A stretch of 6,118 bases of DNA from CAZGYE01 sp964530165 (GTDB lineage Bacteria > Planctomycetota > Planctomycetia > Planctomycetales > Planctomycetaceae), in contig CAZGYE010000324.1 in assembly GCA_964530165.1 (NCBI GenBank), positions 1 through 6,118 on the forward strand. Direction: 5' to 3'. Every line of letters starts with the position of its first letter. The stretch's first letter is position 1. The notes under the pieces are model-generated. The model was not told the origin of the DNA. It was given only the letters and a program-made list of their open reading frames with translations, and ran no database searches. A program made the translations under genes and the position numbers. Positions 1 through 5,404 of the stretch are shown here, piece by piece.

Positions 1-177
1 CCAAAAAAACTTCCAAAAAAATAATTCTGCCCTGCAACTGATCAACTTGGGCTAGATCGAAGTATGCAGGGTTGTCAACGTCGTGCTAGAATGGGCGCTT
101 TCCGCAATACCCGGTGAGCCGATCGATGAGCCTCTCACCCATTTCGACCGCAGACGATCTGAGTCGACACGAATTCC
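1..177. other. Non-coding upstream stretch before the GGDEF gene
   Basis: No convincing gene is seen here. The first 21 bases contain two copies of CCAAAAAAA twelve bases apart (1-9 and 13-21), which gives closely spaced A-tracts. A 7-bp inverted repeat, CCCTGCA at 30-36 and TGCAGGG at 65-71, could form a stem with a 28-base loop. It has no T-run after it, so I do not call it a terminator. A -10-like TAGAAT is at 87-92, but no -35 element lies 16-18 bases before it. The promoter of the following gene is therefore not identified. Confidence 0.5.
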
Positions 178-1038
178 ATGCCTTGGCCGCCCGCCGTTGA
201 CAGACTCCAGCAACTGCCGAAATGGTGCGTCGTTGTCGGCCTCGTTGTGTTCGTCGGTCTGGTTGCATGTGTGGACATCCTCGTTGTCGACGACGTGTCG
301 CTGCGGTTGTTGTACGTGCCGGCAATCGTCCTGGCCGCGTGGGCAGTGGGACTTGGTTGGGCAGCGGCGTTGTCGCTCTTGGTTTCGGTTTTTGCGGTTT
401 TCGGCGAGGCAACGCGTCAGCAGGGGGAGTGGATTTGCCTGTGGGAACCGCTGGTCCACTTCGGTATGTTTTGCTGCCTGGCGGTCTCGGTGTGGCTGCT
501 GCGCCGCGCTGTTGAACGGGAACGGCAATTGGCGCGCAGCGATTTCTTGACCGGTCTGTTTAACAGCCGTTCGTTCTTGAAGACCGCTGAGGCCGAGCTC
601 AACCGCAGCCGTCGGTCCGGACGGCCGATCACCGTGGCGTTTGTCGACTGCGACGATTTCAAGGCTGTCAACGACTCGTTTGGGCATCTGAGGGGCGACG
701 AACTGTTGAAAACGATCGCCGCGACCATGCGCTCCAGCACGCGGAGCTACGACGTCGCGGCGAGGTTGGGAGGCGACGAGTTTGCGCTGCTGCTGCCCGA
801 AACGGCGGCTGAGTCAGCAACAACCGTCGTCACGCGGGTCCACGAACGTCTGATTTCAGCGATGCAGTCGAACGCATGGCCGGTGACGTTCAGCATCGGC
901 GTCGTCACGTTCACCGAGCCTCCGGAAACGGCAAGCGAGCTGATCCGCGCGGCCGACGAATTGATGTACGCGGTCAAACGGGCTGGAAAAGCCGGCGTGA
1001 AATACGACGTCGTCGGTCTCGATGCCGGCAATCACTGA
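178..1038 (+). CDS. Membrane-anchored GGDEF diguanylate cyclase
   Basis: This 286-residue protein probably makes the second messenger cyclic di-GMP from two GTP at the cytoplasmic face of the inner membrane. Residues about 17-35, 45-77 and 94-108 are hydrophobic and should form three or four membrane helices. No known sensor domain is recognised in them. A short linker (about 109-120) leads to a complete GGDEF domain: the DFLTGL entry motif near 122, metal-binding D157 in a DCDDFK motif, N165, and the intact signature GGDEF at 198-202. R189 and D192, five residues before the signature, form an RxxD inhibitory site, so product feedback is likely. The ATG at 178 is the first in frame after a stop at 160-162, but no clear ribosome-binding site precedes it. 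No EAL or HD-GYP domain is attached. The gene ends 12 bases before the probable thrS promoter and is unlikely to be functionally tied to thrS. The biochemical call is firm; the signal sensed is unknown. Confidence 0.93.
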   Translation: MPWPPAVDRLQQLPKWCVVVGLVVFVGLVACVDILVVDDVSLRLLYVPAIVLAAWAVGLGWAAALSLLVSVFAVFGEATRQQGEWICLWEPLVHFGMFCCLAVSVWLLRRAVERERQLARSDFLTGLFNSRSFLKTAEAELNRSRRSGRPITVAFVDCDDFKAVNDSFGHLRGDELLKTIAATMRSSTRSYDVAARLGGDEFALLLPETAAESATTVVTRVHERLISAMQSNAWPVTFSIGVVTFTEPPETASELIRAADELMYAVKRAGKAGVKYDVVGLDAGNH

Positions 1039-1049
1039 TCGCGAAGAGG

Positions 1050-1079
1050 TTGACGGCCCTTCAACATGTCAGATATAAA
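1050..1079 (+). promoter_or_regulatory. Probable sigma70-type promoter of thrS
   Basis: TTGACG (1050-1055) and TATAAA (1074-1079) are separated by 18 bases, and each matches the sigma70 consensus at five of six positions. Transcription should start near 1085-1087, giving a leader of about 100 bases before thrS. The promoter lies between the GGDEF stop codon and the leader hairpin, so thrS can be transcribed independently of the upstream gene. The call rests on consensus match only. Confidence 0.6.
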
Positions 1080-1088
1080 ACGTCGTCC

Positions 1089-1152
1089 AAGGCAAAAGGA
1101 AAAAGGAAAAAGGAAAAAGTCGTCACTCTTCTCCCTTTTTTCCTTTTGCCTT
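1089..1152 (+). promoter_or_regulatory. Long hairpin plus T-rich tract in the thrS leader (attenuator-like or terminator)
   Basis: AAGGCAAAAGGAAAAA (1089-1104) and its exact reverse complement (1137-1152) can form a 16-bp perfect stem around a 32-base loop. The run TTTTTA follows directly, which is the layout of an intrinsic terminator, although the stem has only six G-C pairs. If the promoter at 1050-1079 is right, the structure begins within a few bases of the transcription start and makes up most of the thrS leader. It could attenuate thrS or simply end readthrough from the GGDEF gene. No T-box consensus is visible. The stem is entirely purine on one strand apart from one cytosine. Confidence 0.55.
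1098..1118 (+). repeat. Three tandem GGAAAAA heptamers
   Basis: GGAAAAA is repeated exactly three times (1098-1104, 1105-1111, 1112-1118) and continues the purine arm of the leader hairpin. The run is a homopurine mirror repeat, so it could slip in replication or form a triplex. A related purine-rich tract without exact tandem units lies just after thrS (about 3376-3399). Confidence 0.8.
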
Positions 1153-1189
1153 TTTACTTTTTCCTTTCTCAACAGAGATCGGAAACATT

Positions 1190-3373
1190 ATGCAAGTCAA
1201 ACTCCCTGACGGCAGTGTGAGCGAATATCCCGACCAAACGACCGCATTGGATGTTGCGGAAAGTCTCGGCGCGCGACTCGCGTCGGCGACGGTGGCCGCC
1301 TCGGTCAACGGTCAGGTCACCGATGCGACTCGGCCGATGACGGAAGTCGCCACTGGCAATGGGCCGGTGGAGTTGCAACTGCTCACCGACCGCGATCCGG
1401 CGGCACTGGCCGTACTGCGGCACTCCTGCGCGCACGTGATGGCGCGGGCGGTGATGCGGCTGTTTCCCAACGTCGGGCTGGCCTTCGGGCCGACCGCGTC
1501 CAATGGATTCTACTACGACTTCGACTTGGAGCAGACGATCAGCGAAGACGATTTTCCGCGGATCGAAGAAAAGATGCGGAAGATCATCGCCGAGGCGGAG
1601 CCGTTCGAACGGTTCTCGCTCGATCGAGCTTCGGCGCTGAAATTCTGCGCCGACCTGCATCAGCAATTGAAAGTCGAGCACATCGAGACCGGTTTGGCCG
1701 ATCATGCGACGTTGGGTTTCTACCGGCAGGGCGAGTTCGTCGATCTTTGCCGCGGGCCGCACGTCCCCGACGCGGGGCGGATCAAGGCGTTCAAGCTGCT
1801 CTCGGTGGCCGGCACCTACTGGAAAGGGGACGCCGCCAACAAGCAGTTGCAGAGGCTGTACGGAACCGCGTGGTTCAGCAAGAAGGACCTCAACGCGTAT
1901 CTCGACCAAGTCGAAGAGGCCAAACGCCGCGACCATCGTGTGCTGGGCAGGAAGCTGGGGTTGTACCACATCAGCAACGCCGTCGGGCAGGGGCTTTGTT
2001 TGTGGCTGCCCAAAGGGGCGACGGTGCGTGCTCTGCTCGAGGACTTCATCAAGCGCGAATTGCTGCGGCGCGGTTACGAGCCGGTTTATTCCCCGCACAT
2101 CGGCCGGGTCGAGCTGTACGAGATGAGCGGACACTTTCCGTATTATCGTGAATCGCAGTTCGCGCCGCTGTTCCAGCACGACGCCGGCCAACTGGTCGAC
2201 TTCTGGATTCGCCGGCTCAGTTCGGGTCAATTGACGCCGGAAGAGGAAGGAAAGTTGCTCGAAGCGGCCGGCGTTCTCGGCTGCAATCTGACCGAGTACA
2301 AGACCGGCGGCTCGATCGAAGAGAGAACCGCGACACTGCGCATCTGGGAGCATCAGCAGGAGCGGTATCTTCTCAAGCCGATGAACTGTCCGCATCACGT
2401 GGAAATCTACAAATCACAGCCGCGCAGCTACCGCGATTTGCCGGTGCGTTTGGCGGAGTTCGGAACGGTGTATCGGCACGAACAATCGGGCGAACTTGCC
2501 GGGATGTTGCGCGTCCGCTGCTTGACGCAGGACGACGCGCATCTGTTCTGCACGGTGGAGCAGGTGGAAGCCGAGTTCCGCTCGACGCTGGAGCTGACGC
2601 AGTTCGTGCTCGCCAGCGTCGGGCTGGACGATTACCGCATTCAATTGTCGCTCCGCGACCGCGAGAGCGACAAGTACGTCGGCAGCGACGAGAACTGGTC
2701 GCAGGCAGAAGCCTCGCTGCGTAGGGTGCTCGAAGAGATGGGGCTGCCCTTCGTTGAGATTTCCGGCGAGGCGGCCTTTTACGGGCCGAAGGCCGATTTC
2801 ATGGTCCGCGACTGTCTGGGCCGCGAGTGGCAGTTGGGCACCGTCCAGCTCGATTACAACCTGCCCGAACGGTTCGGGTTGGAGTACATCGGCGCCGACA
2901 ATCGGCCGCACCAGCCGGTGATGATTCACCGGGCGCCGTTCGGATCGATGGAGCGGTTCGTCGGCATGTTGATCGAACACTTTGCCGGCGCGTTCCCGTT
3001 GTGGTTGGCGCCGGAGCAGGTCCGCGTGTTGCCGGTAAGCGACAAGTCGCAGCAGTATGCCGAGACGGTCGAGCGACGATTCCGCGAAGCCGATTTCCGA
3101 GTCACCACCGACCTGCGCAACGCCAAGATCAACGCCAAGATCCGCGACGCGCAGTTGGAACTGATCCCCTACATGCTGGTTGTCGGCCCCAAGGAAGCGG
3201 AGCAGAATGCCGTCTCACTGCGCGACCGCATCGATGGCGATCTGGGCGCGATGCCCATCGACGAAGCGCTCGCGAAACTCCGCGACGAAGTCGCCGGCCG
3301 AGTGATTCGCCAGGTCGTCACGTCGGACTTCTCCGGCTTCGAAGAGGACGGCAGCGAGCAGCACGAATACTGA
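1190..3373 (+). CDS. thrS: Threonyl-tRNA synthetase with an extra insertion
   Basis: This 727-residue class II synthetase charges tRNA-Thr with threonine in the cytoplasm. Domains in order are: a TGS domain (about 1-65); the N2 editing domain with HSCAH (H78, H82) and the LCRGPH motif (C187, H191), which clears Ser-tRNA-Thr; the catalytic core (about 250-600); and a C-terminal anticodon-binding domain (about 608-710). Catalytic zinc ligands are C400 (MNCPHH), H451 (DDAH) and H580. Motif 2 arginine is R429 and motif 3 arginine is R589. Bacterial ThrRS is usually about 640 residues. Most of the excess is a segment at about 326-389 between motif 1 and the KPMNCP motif, where the E. coli enzyme has only about ten residues. 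The ATG at 1190 begins the TGS domain exactly. The ribosome-binding site is weak (GAGATCGGA). The gene is intact and follows its own promoter and leader hairpin. Confidence 0.98.
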   Translation: MQVKLPDGSVSEYPDQTTALDVAESLGARLASATVAASVNGQVTDATRPMTEVATGNGPVELQLLTDRDPAALAVLRHSCAHVMARAVMRLFPNVGLAFGPTASNGFYYDFDLEQTISEDDFPRIEEKMRKIIAEAEPFERFSLDRASALKFCADLHQQLKVEHIETGLADHATLGFYRQGEFVDLCRGPHVPDAGRIKAFKLLSVAGTYWKGDAANKQLQRLYGTAWFSKKDLNAYLDQVEEAKRRDHRVLGRKLGLYHISNAVGQGLCLWLPKGATVRALLEDFIKRELLRRGYEPVYSPHIGRVELYEMSGHFPYYRESQFAPLFQHDAGQLVDFWIRRLSSGQLTPEEEGKLLEAAGVLGCNLTEYKTGGSIEERTATLRIWEHQQERYLLKPMNCPHHVEIYKSQPRSYRDLPVRLAEFGTVYRHEQSGELAGMLRVRCLTQDDAHLFCTVEQVEAEFRSTLELTQFVLASVGLDDYRIQLSLRDRESDKYVGSDENWSQAEASLRRVLEEMGLPFVEISGEAAFYGPKADFMVRDCLGREWQLGTVQLDYNLPERFGLEYIGADNRPHQPVMIHRAPFGSMERFVGMLIEHFAGAFPLWLAPEQVRVLPVSDKSQQYAETVERRFREADFRVTTDLRNAKINAKIRDAQLELIPYMLVVGPKEAEQNAVSLRDRIDGDLGAMPIDEALAKLRDEVAGRVIRQVVTSDFSGFEEDGSEQHEY

Positions 3374-3404
3374 ATGAAAGTGAAAAGGAAAAAAGAAAAC
3401 GTCA

Positions 3405-3449
3405 GCGGCGGGTGGCAGGGTCAGAGCGCCCGCGACGGCCCTGCCATCC
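3405..3449. terminator. GC-rich hairpin between convergent genes; copy A of a dispersed repeat
   Basis: GGGTGGCAGGG (3410-3420) pairs with CCCTGCCATCC (3439-3449) over 11 bp with one G-T wobble. The stem can be extended two pairs inward. It lies 36 bases after the thrS stop. On the minus strand a T-rich run (complement of about 3376-3400) follows about ten bases after the stem, so it may stop transcription from either side. Bases 3405-3428 match 5998-6021 at 21 of 24 positions, so this is also one copy of a dispersed hairpin repeat. Confidence 0.5.
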
Positions 3450-3491
3450 TGTCGACCACGCACGCAAGTGCTGAAGAAAAGAAACAGTCCC

Positions 3492-3508
3492 CTCGTAAAA
3501 CTTGACGA
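3492..3508 (-). terminator. Weak hairpin after the 89-residue gene
   Basis: Read on the minus strand, CTCGT and ACGAG form a 5-bp stem with a short loop directly after the stop codon at 3511. A T-rich stretch (complement of 3474-3488) follows after about seven bases. The stem is short, so this is a tentative terminator; the stronger hairpin at 3410-3449 could serve instead. Confidence 0.3.
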
Positions 3509-3510
3509 GT

Positions 3511-3780
3511 TTAGGAAGTCACCGGTTCGTAAGTACCGTGACCCGCATGCTTCAGCTTGCCTTGCCGAACCAGTTCTTCCCACACGGCCTGGGGATACTG
3601 GTTGGGTGGCGTGATGGCCACGATGCTCGACCCGCCGCCGCCCGACATGGGTCCGTAGCCGAGCCGGGACTCGTCATCGATCCGGGTCACCTTCAGGCGC
3701 TTTTTGAAGGCTTTCAGCGCCCGCTTCAGTTCCTCTTTGCTGAAAGATTCCGACGGCGGTGTTTCTTGCGATTCGGTCAT
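3511..3780 (-). CDS. Hypothetical 89-residue protein, charged N-terminus and Gly-rich centre
   Basis: I do not recognise the family. The protein has an acidic, Ser/Thr-rich start (1-13) and a strongly basic amphipathic helix-like stretch (about 14-32, KEELKRALKAFKKRLKVTR). A glycine-rich turn with SGGGGSS follows at about 46-52. The C-terminal part (about 58-85) runs from TPPNQYPQAVWEELVRQGKL to HAGHGTYEP, which resembles the helix and wing of a small winged-helix fold, but that is only an impression. There is no signal peptide or membrane segment. AAGGAA lies six bases before the ATG, which supports both the start and its being a real gene. It is convergent with thrS and separated from the metal operon by the terminator-like hairpin at 3982-4007, so it is probably its own unit. 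It could be a small RNA- or DNA-binding protein; function unknown. Confidence 0.72.
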   Translation of the reverse strand: MTESQETPPSESFSKEELKRALKAFKKRLKVTRIDDESRLGYGPMSGGGGSSIVAITPPNQYPQAVWEELVRQGKLKHAGHGTYEPVTS

Positions 3781-3816
3781 CCGACGTTCCTTGTTGTCCT
3801 CGTTCGAGTGACGTAA

Positions 3817-3833
3817 GGCCGGGTCTCCCGGCC
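3817..3833. repeat. Perfect 7-bp hairpin with a 3-base loop (REP-like)
   Basis: GGCCGGG (3817-3823) and CCCGGCC (3827-3833) flank TCT. It has no T-run on either side, which argues against an intrinsic terminator. It lies about 37 bases upstream of the 89-residue gene and would be in its leader or promoter. Short GC palindromes of this kind often belong to dispersed REP-like families; that identity is inferred. Confidence 0.5.
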
Positions 3834-3981
3834 GATTTCATTCACCGACCATGTGGTCCAGACAATTGAAATTCACACGGCCCTGATTCTCCCGACATCT
3901 CCAATTCAGCACAAGTCTCTCGCGCCGCCATCGCGCCGGCGGCGACGCCCGGCTCTACTTGCTTTTCATGGAAGCAAATGA

Positions 3982-4007
3982 CCCCCGAAGTTTGTCTACT
4001 TCGGGGG
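3982..4007 (-). terminator. Probable terminator of the merR operon
   Basis: CCCCCGAAGT (3982-3991) and ACTTCGGGGG (3998-4007) form a perfect 10-bp stem with a 6-base loop. It starts 29 bases after the stop codon of the last operon gene on the minus strand. The tail on that strand (TCATTTGCTT) is only moderately T-rich, so termination may be partial. It separates the metal operon from the 89-residue gene. Confidence 0.65.
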
Positions 4008-4036
4008 CCATCGGTGAAGTAGATGCCTCGCCGTGT

Positions 4037-4207
4037 TCAATTGAGCGGGCAACAGTTGGGGCAAGGAAGTTCCTCGCCAGTGATTGGGCAGACGAAACCG
4101 GCGTCGTTGCTCTGGGTGTTCGCGTTGGCGTGCACACCGGCATAGACCAACCCACCGATTGCCAGAGGCAACGAAAACAACGTCGCCCACAACCAGTTCC
4201 TGTACAT
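4037..4207 (-). CDS. Small cysteine-rich membrane-anchored peptide of the mercury operon
   Basis: This 56-residue gene was read directly from the minus strand. After MYRNW, residues about 5-25 are hydrophobic and form a signal anchor or an uncleaved signal peptide. A short polar linker rich in Asn, Ala and Gln follows (26-37). The C-terminal tail FVCPITGEELPCPNCCPLN holds four cysteines (C40, C49, C52, C53), a compact thiolate site suited to binding soft metals. A strong ribosome-binding site, GGAGGAGG at 4213-4220, sits five bases before the ATG. The stop is a TGA at 4037-4039. It is the last gene of the operon, 72 bases after the fused transporter, and is followed by a hairpin. By the usual topology the cysteine tail would be periplasmic, where it could pass metal to the HMA domain; this is inference. 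I do not recognise a named family. Confidence 0.8.
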   Translation of the reverse strand: MYRNWLWATLFSLPLAIGGLVYAGVHANANTQSNDAGFVCPITGEELPCPNCCPLN

Positions 4208-4212
4208 AATGA

Positions 4213-4220
4213 CCTCCTCC
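4213..4220 (-). promoter_or_regulatory. Strong ribosome-binding site of the 56-residue gene
   Basis: The minus strand reads GGAGGAGG, five bases before the ATG at 4207. It is the strongest ribosome-binding site in the window and is the main evidence that the short gene is real and well translated. Confidence 0.85.
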
Positions 4221-4242
4221 TATGCTGAGAACGTCCGGCCAC

Positions 4243-4265
4243 TTAGCAGGTCACACACCTGCTGA
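4243..4265 (-). promoter_or_regulatory. Intercistronic hairpin between the transporter and the small gene
   Basis: AGCAGGT (4245-4251) and ACCTGCT (4257-4263) form a 7-bp stem with a 5-base loop, which extends to nine pairs with one wobble. It starts 14 bases after the transporter stop codon and has no T-run. An RNA-processing or stability element that sets the expression of the distal gene is more likely than a terminator. Confidence 0.5.
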
Positions 4266-4279
4266 CAGCACGGACACGA

Positions 4280-5404
4280 TTACTTGTTGTCATCTGGTCT
4301 TCGGAGTGTGCCGGTATAACCGGCGTCGTGTATCGCTTTGAGAACTTCATCCTGTGGAAACACACAGCAGGCTTCTGTGGAAACCACGGCCTGTTTGTTT
4401 TCGTAGTCCACTTGAACGGCCAGCACACCCGGCACATCCCCAACGGACTGCTCGAGAACAACCGCACATCCCTCGCAGTGCATTCCGTCGACGCCGATGG
4501 TCGTTTGACGGATCAAGGGGTTGTCACCGCCGGTAGCAACAGCGTTTTGGGCATTTCCAGCCAAGATGAAGCCGACATAGTTGGGAAAGAGCAAGAACAC
4601 CACAGCCAGAACGGTCACAGCCCACAGCATCACCTTGTTCATGGTCATCATGTTGAGCCAGCGTCGTCTTGGCACGTCCGATGCAGGACAACAGAACTCA
4701 ATACAGCAGGTATCGCTGGAAACCGTCGCCCGCCGAGGCCGATAAGTGAAGTAGAATGCCGCCGCCAGAAAACCGAACGTCAACATGGCAAACATCGGCC
4801 TGTATGAATCCAACACGCTTGCGATCCCTGCCCCCGACACACCGAACAGCACCAACAACAAGGGCAACCAGCAACAACTAGATGCCATGATTGCCGAGAC
4901 GACCGTTCCAACTTTTGAAAAGGTTTCTGCTTTGTTGGTCGGGGGCTTGCTGGATGGTTTGTCGAATTCCGATGTGGCAACGGCAATGCCTTTGGTGACA
5001 CTGCCGAGACAGCATGAACCCGATGGGTTTTCGGTTTCACATCGGCAACCGGGGTCTTTCATCTTCTGCCGGATGTCATCCAGAGCATCCGAGTGGCCTG
5101 TGGTGTCTAGCTCCTTTTTGATCGTGGCGATAGAGTGGCCGAAACAGTAGCACAAAGGCCGTTCGCCGTCCGTCTCTTTCACGCCAACTGGCACTTTGAG
5201 TTGAGTCTTCGTAAAGGTCTGGCCGTCCGAGAAATAAACCACGTCGCAACCACTCGCATCACAAAAGTTGTATTCCACGTCATCAACGTCGCTCACGAAC
5301 TCATCCTTGAGCAACGCCCGTAGCGTGATGGGTTTCACTCCCTTGCCTTTGCCGCCGCATTCTGGGCATGTGACCGCCTTTGATGTCGTGGTCGTCATGG
5401 TCAT
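4280..5404 (-). CDS. CopZ-MerT-MerP fusion: mercury importer with zinc/[2Fe-2S] domain
   Basis: This 374-residue protein joins three modules of heavy-metal handling. Residues about 10-140 match the CopZ N-terminal domain: C13, C16, C48 and C53 (zinc-like), CYCFGHS (C85, C87), and C120/C122 with ENPSG and C131/C132. In the Archaeoglobus CopZ family this domain carries zinc and a [2Fe-2S] cluster. Residues about 164-282 are a full MerT: helix 1 with the C177-C178 pair before WLP, the SYRP motif after it, helix 2 (about 203-221), a cytosolic loop with C233/C234 and C238/C239, and helix 3 (about 258-282). Residues about 300-368 form an HMA domain like MerP, with GMHCEGC (C310, C313) and an extra C346-C347 pair. 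With MerT topology the CopZ part is cytosolic and the HMA part periplasmic. I chose the ATG at 5404 because AGGAAAGGG precedes it and it overlaps the merR stop (ATGA). A start at 5485 would add 27 non-conserved residues. Metal specificity is inferred from MerR and MerT. Confidence 0.93.
   Translation of the reverse strand: MTMTTTTSKAVTCPECGGKGKGVKPITLRALLKDEFVSDVDDVEYNFCDASGCDVVYFSDGQTFTKTQLKVPVGVKETDGERPLCYCFGHSIATIKKELDTTGHSDALDDIRQKMKDPGCRCETENPSGSCCLGSVTKGIAVATSEFDKPSSKPPTNKAETFSKVGTVVSAIMASSCCWLPLLLVLFGVSGAGIASVLDSYRPMFAMLTFGFLAAAFYFTYRPRRATVSSDTCCIEFCCPASDVPRRRWLNMMTMNKVMLWAVTVLAVVFLLFPNYVGFILAGNAQNAVATGGDNPLIRQTTIGVDGMHCEGCAVVLEQSVGDVPGVLAVQVDYENKQAVVSTEACCVFPQDEVLKAIHDAGYTGTLRRPDDNK

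Larger units (their letters stand above)
3781..4036. other. Intergenic stretch with several short hairpins
   Basis: No gene is supported in these 256 bases. Besides the hairpins listed separately, CGCCGCC (3923-3929) and GGCGGCG (3938-3944) form a 7-bp stem. TTGCTT (3959-3964) and AAGCAA (3972-3977) form a 6-bp stem. GACCATGTGGTC (3847-3858) is an imperfect palindrome that could be an operator. The promoter of the 89-residue gene must lie here on the minus strand, but I see no strong -35/-10 pair. Confidence 0.5.

Noticed and set aside
71..92. Promoter for the GGDEF gene (TTGTCA at 72-77 with TAGAAT at 87-92)
   Set aside because: The gap is only nine bases, far too short for sigma70.
52..687. 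Minus-strand open frame of 211 codons over the GGDEF gene
   Set aside because: Low-complexity, Arg/Gln-rich translation with no motif, opposite a clear GGDEF protein.
1098..1118. CRISPR-like array
   Set aside because: The three heptamers are contiguous, with no spacers.
1039..1189. T-box riboswitch upstream of thrS
   Set aside because: No T-box consensus or specifier-loop layout is visible; the leader is a simple purine/pyrimidine hairpin.
1169..2398. Long open frame on the minus strand (409 codons) inside thrS
   Set aside because: It is fully antisense to thrS, whose domains and catalytic residues are unmistakable. Its translation is Arg/Gln/Pro-rich without any family motif.
2414..2980. 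Minus-strand open frame of 188 codons inside thrS
   Set aside because: Antisense shadow of the ThrRS catalytic core, a by-product of high GC codon use.
3955..4242. Minus-strand open frame of 95 codons overlapping the small cysteine gene
   Set aside because: Its frame has no ribosome-binding site and no recognisable motif. The other frame, starting at 4207, has a strong ribosome-binding site, a signal anchor and a cysteine tail.
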